Positions 35,000-44,782 of a stretch of DNA of 64,000 nt are shown piece by piece; position 1 is the stretch's first letter, and each line of letters opens with the position of its first letter. The notes beneath the pieces were generated by a model that did not search any database, was not told the DNA's origin, and saw only the letters and a program-made list of their open reading frames with translations. The position numbers were made by a program, and so were the translations under genes. Origin of the DNA: Dehalobacter sp. DCA. Its GTDB lineage: Bacteria; Bacillota; Desulfitobacteriia; Desulfitobacteriales; Syntrophobotulaceae. The DNA is taken from contig NC_018866.1 of the NCBI RefSeq assembly GCF_000305775.1, forward strand, positions 930,001 through 994,000. The letters are read 5' to 3'.

Positions 35000-35821
35000 C
35001 TATTTCTGGCAGTTCGGACAGTACACCGTTGTCCTTCCGGCTACTTTGATTTTGGCCAATTGGCCTCCACAATATTTACACTCCTGACCGCTGCGTCCGT
35101 AAACCATCAGATTTTCCTGAAATGCACCCTTCTTGCCGTCTGCATCACGATAATCACGAAATGATGTTCCGCCAGCCGTGATTCCTTCCTGCAGAACCTC
35201 ACAGATCGCATCGTAAAGCAGAATAATCTCCGACACCTTTAACGAAGCCGTATTCCTATCCGGCAAAATACCTGCGCGGAACAGGGCCTCGTCCGCATAA
35301 ATATTTCCGATACCGGCTACGACGGTCTGATCCAGCAGCGCAGCCTTGATCGTACTCTTTTTCCTGGCCAGTCGCATCCCGAGCTGATCAAATGCAAATG
35401 ACTCGTCCAGCGGTTCCGGCCCAAGTTTAGCCAAGCAGGCAGCCTTAAATGCCATTTTAAAAGACACCAGCTGTATTCTGCCAAATTTCCGGATATCGGA
35501 GTAATGAAGTTCTCCCTGATCGAGCCTAAACACAACATGCGTATGTTTATCCGGCTCGTGCTGCTCAGGATAATAGATCAAACGCCCGGTCATCCTGAAA
35601 TGAATGATCATCGTAAGGCCGTGACTCAGGTTCATGAGCAGATACTTGCCACGTCTGTCAAGGCTTTCAATCGTCCGGTTCCTGACCAAAGCGCTGAAAT
35701 CCTCATCCGCCAGAGAAACTGCTGCCGGAAGCCATCGGACTTCGACATCTTCAATTGTCTTTCCCAAGATCCTTGCAGCCAGGGACAGCCGGATACTTTC
35801 TACTTCGGGAAGTTCAGGCAT
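35000..35821 (-). CDS. mutM: Formamidopyrimidine-DNA glycosylase
   Basis: 273 residues beginning MPELPEVESIR, with catalytic P2/E3, the GIGNIYADEALF helix motif and a C-terminal zinc finger CKYCGGQLAKIKVAGRTTVYCPNC. It removes 8-oxoguanine and formamidopyrimidines in base-excision repair. It follows polA by 12 bp, a typical polA-mutM pairing. Confidence 0.97.
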   Translation of the reverse strand: MPELPEVESIRLSLAARILGKTIEDVEVRWLPAAVSLADEDFSALVRNRTIESLDRRGKYLLMNLSHGLTMIIHFRMTGRLIYYPEQHEPDKHTHVVFRLDQGELHYSDIRKFGRIQLVSFKMAFKAACLAKLGPEPLDESFAFDQLGMRLARKKSTIKAALLDQTVVAGIGNIYADEALFRAGILPDRNTASLKVSEIILLYDAICEVLQEGITAGGTSFRDYRDADGKKGAFQENLMVYGRSGQECKYCGGQLAKIKVAGRTTVYCPNCQK

Positions 35822-35833
35822 CGGATCGACCTC

Positions 35834-38635
35834 CTAAAACAACAGCGCACCTACCTGATAAGGGACCATATCATACCAGTTGCTTCCGACTTTGCAGTCT
35901 ACCAGCAATGGAACAGAAATCGGGAAAGCCTGCTCCATCTCTTTCTTGACAATTGCTGCGACCTTGGGAAGCGCTGACGGTTCGACTTGGACTACCAGTT
36001 CGTCGTGAACCTGAAGCAGAATTTCTGCCTGCAGGCCCCCAAGCGCTTCAGCTACTTTAATCATCGCAATTTTCATAATATCAGCCGCGGTTCCCTGGAT
36101 CGGGGTATTCTTGGCAATCCGTTCGCCAAACTGCCGCGTCATTCTGTTTGGATGAGACAATTCGGGGATTTTCCGCAGCCGGTTCAGCATCGTACGAACC
36201 TCTCCCTTTTCTTTGGCTTCAGCGACGGCCTCCTCAAGATAACGGTGAACACCGCTGTATCTTTCAAAATACTGACTGATATAGTATTTTGCCTCTTTTC
36301 TGGAAATGGTCAGATCCCTGGCCAGTCCAAAGTCCGTCAGACCATACATTAAACCAAAGTTAACCGCTTTGGCCTTGCGCCGCATATCTGAATTGACTTC
36401 GTTCAGCACTACGTCAAACACCTCGGCAGCTGTACGTCTGTGCACGTCTTCCCCAATCAGGAAGGACTCACAAAGTATTGGATCTTTCGAATAATGCGCC
36501 AGAATTCTTAATTCAATCTGAGAATAATCCGCGGATAACAAAAGCCAGTCTTCCTGAGTTGCCTGGAAAACCTTCCTAAGTTTCCGGCCTTCTTCCAGAC
36601 GGATTGGAATGTTTTGCAGATTCGGTTCTGTACTGGAAAGTCTGCCGGTAGCTGTAACCGTCTGCTGAAACGTGGTATGAATTTTGCCGTCACAACACTG
36701 GGCCAACAGGCCCTTGACATAGGTGGAATTCAGTTTGACCAGCTGCCGGTATTCCAGTAGTTTCTCCACGACAGCGTGCTCCGTCCGCAATTCTTCCAGC
36801 GTTTCCGCATCCGTTGAATAACCCGTTTTAGTTTTTTTGAGTGGCGGAAGCCCTAAATTCTCAAATAGAATCCTGCCAAGCTGCTGCGGCGAATTGATAT
36901 TAAAGTTTTCACCGGCCAGATTGTAAATCTCACTTTCCAATCGGCTGATCTTAACCTCAAGTTCCTGACCATATTCCTGGAGTTTCACCTTGTCCAGGGC
37001 AATTCCGGTCTTTTCCATCCTGGCCAATATGAGGCTTAAAGGCTCTTCAACCTCATGCAAGAGCTTTTCAAGATCGTCTTCCGCCAGTTTTTCCATATAG
37101 GAAGCGGCAAGTTTCCGTAGCAACGCGGCCTCACGGGCCGGAGTAAACGAAAACAAATCTGTCGCATAATCCCTGAGCAGCTCCGAAGCGCTAAAATTGG
37201 ACCGATTCGGATTCAGCAAATAAGCGGCCAGGCTTAGGTCCAGATCAACGCCGGCGAATGTCTTATTCTCATTGAGAAGCAGTGAATACAGCCCCTTGCT
37301 GTCTGCAACCACTTTGCGGACACCGTCGTCAGCCAGGATTTCTTCCCAGAGACGCAGCACACTTGGAGCAGCAGCATACCGGTTTAGCGAATACGTATGA
37401 TGTTCATCGCAGATCCCCATTTCAGTCCAGAGCCCCTGATGAATATTCCTGCCCTCAAAACGATAACTGAGTGCGAGGACCGGTTTCTGCTCAAGCCAAG
37501 TATTCAGCAGCTCCAGCCAGCCTTCTCCGTCCATGTTCTTTTCTTGCTGGACCGTATCAATGATCTCTGCCTTGTGATCTTTCATGCCGCCTTTATACTG
37601 ATCTATATTCGGCTCTCCATCTAAATCTTTAAATAAATCTCCATATAGGTCATCAATTAAATCTGGCTTAGAAGAAGCTATCCCGTGAGTCTTAATTTCC
37701 TGATTTCTGTTACCTGATGCTTTTTGCTTCTTGCCTTTTTCGATCATTTGCTCAGGACCCGTTACCGCAGTGAGGCTCTGTTCAAACAGCGATGCGACTT
37801 TATATAAGCTGTAGCCATGGAGGATCTTTTTGCAGGCAACTTTGTCCGGCTCCATCCATCTTAAGTCGTCAAGAGAAAACGTAACCGGCACATCGTGAAT
37901 CATTGCTGCGAGCTTTTTGCTTAAGAGTGCCTGATCAGCGTATTGATTCAGCAGTTCCTTTAATTTATTGCCTTTGACCTCATCCTTGTTCTGCAGCACA
38001 TTTTCGACGGACCCGTATTCGTGAAGCAGTTTCAGTGCGGTCTTTTCCCCCACACCGGGAATCCCGGGGATATTGTCCGAAGCGTCCCCCATCAGGCCTT
38101 TCAGATCGATAATCTGGGCAGGCTTCAGCAGATATCTTTCTTCCAGCCGTTGTTCGTTATAACACTCAACTTCCGAAATCCCTTTCATTGTCAGCAGCAC
38201 AGAGCTATGCGGTGAAATCAGCTGAAGAGCGTCCCTGTCTCCGGTGAAGATTAAAACTTCTATTTGCTGGGCAATCGCCAGATCGTTTACTGTCGCTATG
38301 ATATCATCCGCTTCGTAACCTTCCAGTTCCAGCATCGGAACGGCCATCACCCGCAGAATCTCTTTCAGATAATTAAACTGCGGCCGCAAAGTCTCCGGTG
38401 TCTCTTTCCGGTGCGCTTTGTAGCCTGCAAACTGCTCGATGCGGACCGTTGCTTTCGTCTTGTCAAAAGCTACGACCCAATAGTCAGGCTTCTGCTCTTT
38501 CTGGAGCCTGAACAGCATCGTCAGAAAGCCGTGCACGGCATTCGTGGGAAGCCCTTCGTCGGAATTAAGCGGTGGAAGCGCATAGAAAGCTCTATATATA
38601 AGACTGTTACCGTCTAAGATCAGCATTCGGGGCAT
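35834..38635 (-). CDS. polA: DNA polymerase I
   Basis: 933 residues from MPRMLILDGNSLIYRAFYALPP at the ATG 38633-38635 (AAGGAG upstream; an earlier Met lacks one). Domains in order: 5' nuclease (1-300, with ELEGYEADDIIATV and GLMGDASDNIPGIPGVG), a degenerate 3'-5' exonuclease region lacking the DxE proofreading motif, and the A-family polymerase domain with motif A SADYSQIELRI, motif B RRKAKAVNFGLMYG and motif C QVHDELVVQ. It acts in repair and Okazaki fragment processing. Confidence 0.97.
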   Translation of the reverse strand: MPRMLILDGNSLIYRAFYALPPLNSDEGLPTNAVHGFLTMLFRLQKEQKPDYWVVAFDKTKATVRIEQFAGYKAHRKETPETLRPQFNYLKEILRVMAVPMLELEGYEADDIIATVNDLAIAQQIEVLIFTGDRDALQLISPHSSVLLTMKGISEVECYNEQRLEERYLLKPAQIIDLKGLMGDASDNIPGIPGVGEKTALKLLHEYGSVENVLQNKDEVKGNKLKELLNQYADQALLSKKLAAMIHDVPVTFSLDDLRWMEPDKVACKKILHGYSLYKVASLFEQSLTAVTGPEQMIEKGKKQKASGNRNQEIKTHGIASSKPDLIDDLYGDLFKDLDGEPNIDQYKGGMKDHKAEIIDTVQQEKNMDGEGWLELLNTWLEQKPVLALSYRFEGRNIHQGLWTEMGICDEHHTYSLNRYAAAPSVLRLWEEILADDGVRKVVADSKGLYSLLLNENKTFAGVDLDLSLAAYLLNPNRSNFSASELLRDYATDLFSFTPAREAALLRKLAASYMEKLAEDDLEKLLHEVEEPLSLILARMEKTGIALDKVKLQEYGQELEVKISRLESEIYNLAGENFNINSPQQLGRILFENLGLPPLKKTKTGYSTDAETLEELRTEHAVVEKLLEYRQLVKLNSTYVKGLLAQCCDGKIHTTFQQTVTATGRLSSTEPNLQNIPIRLEEGRKLRKVFQATQEDWLLLSADYSQIELRILAHYSKDPILCESFLIGEDVHRRTAAEVFDVVLNEVNSDMRRKAKAVNFGLMYGLTDFGLARDLTISRKEAKYYISQYFERYSGVHRYLEEAVAEAKEKGEVRTMLNRLRKIPELSHPNRMTRQFGERIAKNTPIQGTAADIMKIAMIKVAEALGGLQAEILLQVHDELVVQVEPSALPKVAAIVKKEMEQAFPISVPLLVDCKVGSNWYDMVPYQVGALLF

Positions 38636-38767
38636 CGTAATACTCCTTTCAAGAACCGTTTCTTCAGAATCTCCCTCGGAATCATTCGTCAAAACAATTC
38701 CTTTGAATATACCTTTCTATATCATAACCTTTTCTGGAATCAAGTACAACAAGTACACAGCACAGAA

Positions 38768-38800
38768 AAATAAACGGCTGCATTACTGCAAGCCGTTTAA
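38768..38800 (-). terminator. Terminator after the bactofilin gene
   Basis: Stem AAACGGCT (38772-38779) and AGCCGTTT (38791-38798), followed on the minus strand by ATTTTTC. The rest of the about 305 bp gap between polA and the bactofilin contains no gene-like frame. Confidence 0.7.
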
Positions 38801-38940
38801 TATCCGCTGATTTCAGTCATTCACACTTCTTTGTCCGCTGCATCATTGATTTCGATCATTCATCATGCTATTCTCTGAAAAGTATCGGAGAGCTCCTGGA
38901 TACTGGCATTGACCTCCGAGGGTAGACAGTTCCCACCTCT

Positions 38941-39423
38941 CTAAGACATCCTGTTATAGACAATAGGCTTAAAGGAAAGTTTCGACTTCTTCTTTCCTTC
39001 TAAAAATTCGGGATTGTCAGAAGGCTCACTTTCATATTCAGTCTCAGGCTTAGTTTCTAGTTCAATTATACCGTCTGCCTGATCATGATTTTGACTCTTC
39101 CCTATGAACCTTGCGCCCTGTTCAATCTGAAGTCCTTTTGTTTTTATATCACCATAGACTACGGCAGTTGAAGCTATTACCAATAAGTTTTCAGCTGTAA
39201 TATTTCCATGTACTTCTCCCTGTATCCGGGCGTTTACAGCAAAAATTTCTGCTTCTACTTTTCCGTGCGGACCCACAAGCAGATCTGCTTTTGTTTCGAC
39301 TGTACCTTCAAGCTCCCCGTCAATTATCACATTGGTTCTGGAGTTTATTTTCCCTGTTATTTTGCATTCTTTGGCAACGTACACGTCATTATCCGTTTTT
39401 TTACCAAATTCGACAGCTTCCAT
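38941..39423 (-). CDS. Bactofilin
   Basis: 160 residues. The central about 100 form the beta-helical bactofilin domain with the ladder of short G-containing repeats (KITGKINSRTNVIIDGELEGTVETKADLLVGPHGKVEAEIFAVNARIQGEVHGNI). An acidic tail ends SKLSFKPIVYNRMS. Bactofilins polymerise without nucleotide and scaffold cell-shape or envelope processes. The ATG has AAAGGAAAAG upstream. Confidence 0.93.
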   Translation of the reverse strand: MEAVEFGKKTDNDVYVAKECKITGKINSRTNVIIDGELEGTVETKADLLVGPHGKVEAEIFAVNARIQGEVHGNITAENLLVIASTAVVYGDIKTKGLQIEQGARFIGKSQNHDQADGIIELETKPETEYESEPSDNPEFLEGKKKSKLSFKPIVYNRMS

Positions 39424-39667
39424 CTTCTTTTCCTTTCACTCTTCCATTATTAAACAGTATATTTAAATTTAGGATATGACAACGGAGCCAAATATTATAT
39501 AGGCCATTAGTCCTATTTTTATACAATAGTTACAAACAGTGATATGTAAATCTACAATAATTTAGGGTAATCAGCCGAAATATATAGGATTGGGCATATA
39601 GTGGAAAATAGAAAGAGGACACAGCAAAAGTTGCATCCTCTTTTCTTATGTCAATTATCCTGTACGT

Positions 39668-41356
39668 TTATTCGGACCGTGAGTCCTTTTCCCTGATTTC
39701 AACCCTGCGGATTTTGCCGCTGATGGTTTTGGGAAGCTCGGTCACAAACTCAATCACCCTCGGATATTTATAGGGTGCGGTTACCTTTTTGACATGATCC
39801 TGCAATTCCTTAATCATGTCTTCCGAAGGTTCGTAACCTTTGTTCAGTACGATCGTCGCCTTGACGTTAAATCCTCTGATAGGATCCGGAACGCCCGTTA
39901 CCGCTGATTCCAGAACAGCGGGATGCTCTGCGAGCGCCGACTCGACTTCGAAAGGCCCGATGCGGTAACCGGATGATTTAATAATGTCGTCATTCCTGCC
40001 GATATACCACAGGAAACCAAGCTCATCACGGTAGGCCAGATCGCCGGTATGATACAGGCCGTCATGCCAGGAACGCTGCGTATTCACTTCGTCCCGGTAA
40101 TAGCCCATGAAAAGACCTTTCGTCTTGGTCGCGTAATCCGGAGCTTTGATGCAGATTTCCCCGGTTACACCAGGGTCAACCTCTTTGCCGTCTTCATCCG
40201 CAACAACCATCTGATAACCCGGTGTGGGCATCCCCATCGAACCGGGTCGCGGCTGCACCCATGGGTACAGGATCGAGCAGCAAACGGTTGTCTCCGACTG
40301 CCCAAAGCCTTCAAAGATACGCAGTCCGGTAGCCTGCCGCCATTGATTGAACACTTCCGGATTTAAGGCCTCTCCTGCGGTACAGCAGTGTTTCAGCGCC
40401 GACAGGTTGAAGTTCTTAACATCTTCCCGCAGCATAAAGCGGTACATGGTCGGCGGTGCACAGAAAGTGGTTATTTGGTATTTCTCCAGTTTCTGCAAAA
40501 TATCCGCGCCGTTAAAGGTATCAAAGTCATATGTGAATATCGCTGATTCACCTAACCACTGGCCATACATTTTGCCCCAGAGGGATTTCAACCATCCAGT
40601 GTCGGAGATTGTGAAATGCAGACCGCCAGGCTCTACCCTGTGCCAGAAAATGCCCGTCATAATATGTCCTAAGGGATAAGCATGATCATGCGAGACCATC
40701 TTGGGATAGCCGGTCGTGCCGGAGGAAAAGGCCATAATCAGCATATCCGTGACTTTGGTCGCTTCTTCGCCGGTAGGGCGTTCCCATTTGTCAGACGCAG
40801 CTTCAACCCCGGCTTCAAAATCGAGCCAGCCCTCTCCTGCCTCCTTATGTTTCGTAACCGCTTTCATCTGAACCGTTTTACATTCTGGAGCAGCCTCGTC
40901 AAAATGCCGGGTACAATCACCGTCTGCGGTAATCACGGCCATCTTGATACCTGCCGCCTGGCAGCGATAGATATAATCTTTAGCCGTCAGCAGGTTCGTT
41001 GCTTGAACGGCCACTGCGCCAATTTTATGCAGGGCCATCATGGCATACCAGAACAAATAGCTTCTTTTTAAAACCAGTAGGACAAGATCTCCTTTTTTAA
41101 TGCCAAGTGACTTAAAATAATTCGCCGTCTTATCAGACCAGCGTTTCATTTCAGCAAAAGTAATCCTTTTTTCTTCACCGCTATTGCTTACCCAGAGCAT
41201 CGCCAGCTGATCGGGTTTCTCCTCAGCCAATTTATCAAGGACATCGTAGGCAAAGTTAAAATCATCCGGACAGGTCACCTTAAAATTCTTATATAAATCT
41301 TCCAGCGTGACATAGTCGTCCCGGTGTCTGCCAATATACTTCTCATACATGATCAT
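39668..41356 (-). CDS. AMP-forming acyl-CoA synthetase (acetyl/medium-chain type)
   Basis: 562 residues of the ANL superfamily: AMP-binding P-loop MAFSSGTTGYPK, ATP motif FEGFGQSETT, YHTGDLAYRDELGFLWYIGRNDDIIKSSGYRIGP and the C-terminal catalytic lysine in LPKTISGKIRR. It activates an acid to acyl-AMP, then acyl-CoA. Substrate not determinable; it is the last gene of the 2-oxoacid oxidoreductase operon, so it could act on a branched or aryl acid related to that enzyme. Confidence 0.9.
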   Translation of the reverse strand: MIMYEKYIGRHRDDYVTLEDLYKNFKVTCPDDFNFAYDVLDKLAEEKPDQLAMLWVSNSGEEKRITFAEMKRWSDKTANYFKSLGIKKGDLVLLVLKRSYLFWYAMMALHKIGAVAVQATNLLTAKDYIYRCQAAGIKMAVITADGDCTRHFDEAAPECKTVQMKAVTKHKEAGEGWLDFEAGVEAASDKWERPTGEEATKVTDMLIMAFSSGTTGYPKMVSHDHAYPLGHIMTGIFWHRVEPGGLHFTISDTGWLKSLWGKMYGQWLGESAIFTYDFDTFNGADILQKLEKYQITTFCAPPTMYRFMLREDVKNFNLSALKHCCTAGEALNPEVFNQWRQATGLRIFEGFGQSETTVCCSILYPWVQPRPGSMGMPTPGYQMVVADEDGKEVDPGVTGEICIKAPDYATKTKGLFMGYYRDEVNTQRSWHDGLYHTGDLAYRDELGFLWYIGRNDDIIKSSGYRIGPFEVESALAEHPAVLESAVTGVPDPIRGFNVKATIVLNKGYEPSEDMIKELQDHVKKVTAPYKYPRVIEFVTELPKTISGKIRRVEIREKDSRSE

Positions 41357-41370
41357 GTGCGCGTCCTCCT

Positions 41371-41922
41371 TTATTTCATGACGATGGCCAGGAATTTTGC
41401 CGGAGCATCGCCATGGGTCTTCATCGCGTGGGGAACGGACGAATCGAAGTAAACGCTGTCACCCTCACCGAGTTCGTAAACCATCTCACCGATAAAAAAG
41501 TCCATGGATCCTGAAACCAGGTAATTGAATTCTTGCCCGTCATGGGAATGACGTTCCGGTATCGCATTGTTCGGTTCTACTGTCACCATAAATGGTTCAG
41601 CTTTCTTATTGCGGAAGGTGAAGGCCAGGTGCTTGTAATCGTAAGCTTTTCGGCGGTTGATCTCATACCCGCCGCCGGCTCTGACCACGCAGCAGGTGGA
41701 TAGCTTCGGTGACTCGCCACTGATGATATCCAGTACGTCAACCCCTAAAATACCTGCAACATTGTACAGAAAACTAAACGAAAAATCTTTTTCTCCTGCT
41801 TCATATTGAAGATAATCCGCAACCGGAACATCGAGTATCTCAGCAATTTTTTCCGGCGTGAAGCCCGTTGACTCGCGCAGCATCAAGAGACGTGCACCCA
41901 TATCCTTTAGTTGATCAGTCAA
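41371..41922 (-). CDS. XRE-cupin transcriptional regulator
   Basis: 183 residues: an N-terminal XRE HTH (about 8-62, LLMLRESTGFTPEKIAEILDVPVADYLQYEAGEK) and a C-terminal cupin (about 110-183, VTVEPNNAIPERHSHDGQEFNYLVSGSMDFFIGEMVYELGEGDSVYFDSSVPHAMK) with likely metal/ligand His residues. Such proteins regulate neighbouring metabolic genes on binding a small molecule. Between the oxidoreductase and synthetase genes; an AT-rich palindrome in front may be its operator. Confidence 0.92.
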   Translation of the reverse strand: MTDQLKDMGARLLMLRESTGFTPEKIAEILDVPVADYLQYEAGEKDFSFSFLYNVAGILGVDVLDIISGESPKLSTCCVVRAGGGYEINRRKAYDYKHLAFTFRNKKAEPFMVTVEPNNAIPERHSHDGQEFNYLVSGSMDFFIGEMVYELGEGDSVYFDSSVPHAMKTHGDAPAKFLAIVMK

Positions 41923-41963
41923 GTTAATGGCACCTCCTTATAATTTGCCTGTTTTAAGTAAAA

Positions 41964-42003
41964 CTTGGCTGAAGCCAAGCCTTGGCTAAGGCTACAGCCT
42001 TAG
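41964..42003. other. Two tandem hairpins in the gap upstream of the XRE-cupin gene
   Basis: CTTGGC-TGAA-GCCAAG at about 41965 and CTAAGGC-TACA-GCCTTAG at about 41986. They lie between the oxidoreductase operon end and the regulator, and could be processing or attenuation structures. Confidence 0.5.
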
Positions 42004-42096
42004 CTGCACTTATGTAAAGCAGAAAGCGTTTAGAGCCTTCCTGCTATACTAAAATAATTGCCGAATCATACTACTATACTATAACACTATGTTTCA

Positions 42097-42114
42097 ATAG
42101 TATTATAATACTAT
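42097..42114. promoter_or_regulatory. Candidate operator of the XRE-cupin regulator
   Basis: Perfect 18 bp palindrome ATAGTATTATAATACTAT in the 280 bp between the gamma subunit gene (ends 42203) and the XRE-cupin start. Overlaps an AT-rich, promoter-like stretch. Confidence 0.5.
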
Positions 42115-42202
42115 GCTGTAATACAATACGGCAATACTTTTACAAGACTTTTTTAAAATACTTAAGTCAAAACTGTATTACTTAAGTTAAGACGCTACGA
42201 CT

Positions 42203-42742
42203 TTAGTTAAATTTATACCCGATTTCTATCGCTTTGATATTGGATGCCAGAAGATCTTTCTTTCTCTCCGGAATCGACTTGGATACTGCTTTATTCAGCA
42301 TCTCCAGATCAAAAATATCGGCTTGCTTGGCAATTTTCCCAACCATGACCATATTCGCGAGTCCTTTCAGGCCGGCGTCTTCAGCCAGCTTCGTGGCCGG
42401 TATATAAAAGGTCTGAACATCGGTACGCTGTACCTGGATCGGGATCAGGGAGGAATCAATGATGATTGTCCCGTTTTGCTGGACGTCACTTTCAAATTTT
42501 TCGAGGGATGGCTGGTTCATCGCAACCAACATCCCGGGATAGGTAATAATTGGTGATCCGATCGGCGTATCGCTGACAATCACGTTAATATTCGCTGTGC
42601 CGCCGCGCATTTCCGGCCCGTAGGACGGAAGCCAGCTGACTTCCTTACCCGCCAGCAGCCCGGCATAGACAAGAATCTTGCCGGCGAAAAGCACACCCTG
42701 TCCGCCGAAACCTGCAATCATAAGTTCAAGTGTCGTGCTCAT
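42203..42742 (-). CDS. 2-oxoacid:ferredoxin oxidoreductase, gamma subunit
   Basis: 179 residues, EMIAGFGGQGVLFAGKILVYAGLLAGKEVSWLPSYGPEMRGGTANINVIVSD is the characteristic GFGGQG...SYGPEMRGGT of the gamma (PorG/KorC-like) subunit. Its start overlaps the end of the beta gene by 1 nt. With beta, alpha and ferredoxin-like genes it forms a four-subunit enzyme. Confidence 0.95.
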   Translation of the reverse strand: MSTTLELMIAGFGGQGVLFAGKILVYAGLLAGKEVSWLPSYGPEMRGGTANINVIVSDTPIGSPIITYPGMLVAMNQPSLEKFESDVQQNGTIIIDSSLIPIQVQRTDVQTFYIPATKLAEDAGLKGLANMVMVGKIAKQADIFDLEMLNKAVSKSIPERKKDLLASNIKAIEIGYKFN

Positions 42743-43485
42743 TAAAAAACCTCCTTATCCTTATAGACACCCAGCGGGTAGTAAGGAATCAGGTTCTCGC
42801 GCAGCCAGGTGAGCGCTTCAACAGGCTCTAGCCCCCAGTTGGTCGAGCAGGTCGACAGAACCTCGACAATCGTAAAGCCTTTCCCGGCGATCTGGTATTC
42901 AAAAGCCTTTTTGATCGCCTTCTTGGCGTTGATCACATTTTTAACACTATCGACAGATACGCGCTCGGCGTAGGCCGTCCCGTCAATCGTGGAAAGCGTT
43001 TCGCAGACTTTCAAGGGGAAGCCTGCATACTTCGGATCCCTCCCGTAAGGAGAGGTCTGCGTGATCTGCCCCGGGATGGTCGTAGGGGCCATCTGTCCGC
43101 CGGTCATGCCATAAATGGCATTGTTGACGAAGATAATGGTAATATTTTCACCTCGGGCTGCTGCATGAACGGTCTCAGCCGTCCCAATAGCTGCCAGGTC
43201 TCCGTCCCCCTGGTACGTAAATACGATATTGGACGGATTGGCGCGCTTAAGGCCTGTCGCAACTGCCGGAGCCCGGCCGTGCGCTGCCTGCGCCATATCA
43301 CATTCAAAATAGTTATAAGCAAGTACAGCGCAGCCAACAGGGGCGACACCGACTGTTTTTCCGGTAAGATCAAGTTCGTCAAGAACTTCTGCCACCAGCC
43401 TGTGAATAATCCCATGGGTACAGCCGGGGCAATAATGACTGGATACATCTGAAAGTGCTTTCGGTCTTTGAAAAACAATTTCCAT
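42742..43485 (-). CDS. 2-oxoacid:ferredoxin oxidoreductase, beta subunit (TPP-binding)
   Basis: 247 residues. SSHYCPGCTHGIIHRLV at the start and the TPP-binding GDGDLAAIGTAETVHAA...NNAIYGMTGGQMAPTT motif define the beta subunit. It binds thiamine diphosphate and an Fe-S cluster. Lies 2 bp after the alpha gene. Confidence 0.95.
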   Translation of the reverse strand: MEIVFQRPKALSDVSSHYCPGCTHGIIHRLVAEVLDELDLTGKTVGVAPVGCAVLAYNYFECDMAQAAHGRAPAVATGLKRANPSNIVFTYQGDGDLAAIGTAETVHAAARGENITIIFVNNAIYGMTGGQMAPTTIPGQITQTSPYGRDPKYAGFPLKVCETLSTIDGTAYAERVSVDSVKNVINAKKAIKKAFEYQIAGKGFTIVEVLSTCSTNWGLEPVEALTWLRENLIPYYPLGVYKDKEVF

Positions 43486-43487
43486 AA

Positions 43488-44552
43488 TTAACTCCTTTCC
43501 GCCTGCGCAGCGTTTTCTATTGCTTCCAAGACAGCTTCTGGAGTCGGAACCATCCCGCCGGTACGGCTGCAGAGATGCACCGGGCGGCTGCAGCGGATGC
43601 TCAGCTCCACATCCTGGATCATTTGTCCCATACTCATTTCAACCACCACAAAAGCCTTTGCTTTTTCCGCTGCGGCTTTCAGCTGGTTTTTCGGGAACGG
43701 CCATAAAGTAACCGGACGAATCAACCCTGCTTTTATGCCTTTTTTACGGGCTTCGTTAATCGCATTTCGGGCTATTCTGGCGCAGATACCATAAGCAACG
43801 ATAATTACTTCCGCATCCTCGGTCAGGCAATTGTCCGTTCTGGCAATTTTTTCAACTTCCGCGTATTTTTCAAAACGTTTCAAGTTAAGCATCTCGAGCT
43901 CTTCGGCTTCGAGATAAAGCGAATTAATGACATTTCTTTTTCTCTGACCTTTTGTTCCAGTCAGCGCCCAATCCTTGGTAACGTTCGACGCCGCTTCGCC
44001 GCGGCTGATGTCCACAGGCTCCATCACCTGTCCAAGCATCCCGTCGCCTAAAATCATCGCGGTCATCCGGTACTGGTCAGCCAGTTCAAAAGCTTCTACC
44101 GTCAGGTCGAACATTTCCTGAACGTTATTCGGTGCAAGCACAATCATATGAAAATCTCCGTGACCGGAAGAACGTGTTGCCTGGAAATAGTCGGACTGGG
44201 ACGGACGGATTCCGCCAAGTCCAGGACCGCCGCGTTGAATATTGACCAGCACTGCAGGCAGATCGCTTCCTGCCATATAGGATAAGCCTTCGCTTTTCAG
44301 GGAAATTCCCGGGCTCGATGAAGACGTCATCGCTCGGACTCCCGCTGAGGACGCTCCGTAAACCATGTTGATGGCCGCAATTTCACTTTCCGCCTGCAAA
44401 TAAGTTCCTCCGATTTTCGGCATACGTTTGGCCATATAAGCTGCAACCTCGGTCTGAGGCGTTATCGGATAACCGAAGAAATGACGGCAGCCGGCCATAA
44501 TTGCGGCTTCGGCAATTGCTTCATTTCCCTTCATTAATACTTTCTCCGCCAT
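43488..44552 (-). CDS. 2-oxoacid:ferredoxin oxidoreductase, alpha subunit
   Basis: 354 residues (VorB/KorA-like): MKGNEAIAEAAIMAGCRHFFGYPITPQTEVAAYMA and the AESEIAAINMVYGASSAGVRAMTSSSSPGISLKSEG motif. The subunit family converts 2-oxoacids to acyl-CoA with reduction of ferredoxin; VorB-type proteins use branched-chain oxoacids and KorA-type use 2-oxoglutarate. Sequence alone does not settle which; the nearby acyl-CoA synthetase and the ilv operon make branched-chain acids plausible. Confidence 0.93.
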   Translation of the reverse strand: MAEKVLMKGNEAIAEAAIMAGCRHFFGYPITPQTEVAAYMAKRMPKIGGTYLQAESEIAAINMVYGASSAGVRAMTSSSSPGISLKSEGLSYMAGSDLPAVLVNIQRGGPGLGGIRPSQSDYFQATRSSGHGDFHMIVLAPNNVQEMFDLTVEAFELADQYRMTAMILGDGMLGQVMEPVDISRGEAASNVTKDWALTGTKGQRKRNVINSLYLEAEELEMLNLKRFEKYAEVEKIARTDNCLTEDAEVIIVAYGICARIARNAINEARKKGIKAGLIRPVTLWPFPKNQLKAAAEKAKAFVVVEMSMGQMIQDVELSIRCSRPVHLCSRTGGMVPTPEAVLEAIENAAQAERS

Positions 44553-44557
44553 TTTCT

Positions 44558-44782
44558 TTAATTCACCTCTTTTTCAATCTGAATACAAACATCCGGACAC
44601 ATGATCGCGCAGAATCCACAGGCCGTGCACGCTTGCTGATCTGTCATTTCCGCAGGATGAAATCCTTTGCTGTTAAGGGTTTCGGGCGAAAGTCTGAGCA
44701 AATTCTTAGGACAAGCGTTTACACAAAGAGAGCAGCCTTTGCATCTGTCTGCCTCGATTGTTAGTTTCGTCACTTTTGCCAT
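44558..44782 (-). CDS. 2-oxoacid:ferredoxin oxidoreductase, delta (2[4Fe-4S]) subunit
   Basis: 74 residues with two ferredoxin motifs, CKGCSLCVNACP and CTACGFCAIMCP. It shuttles electrons from the alpha/beta subunits. It overlaps the end of the upstream ATPase gene by 13 nt and precedes alpha by 5 bp. Confidence 0.95.
   Translation of the reverse strand: MAKVTKLTIEADRCKGCSLCVNACPKNLLRLSPETLNSKGFHPAEMTDQQACTACGFCAIMCPDVCIQIEKEVN

Noticed and set aside
38941-39423. Polymer-forming cytoskeletal protein as a coat or pilus protein
   Set aside because: No signal peptide; the bactofilin repeat pattern is sufficient to name it.
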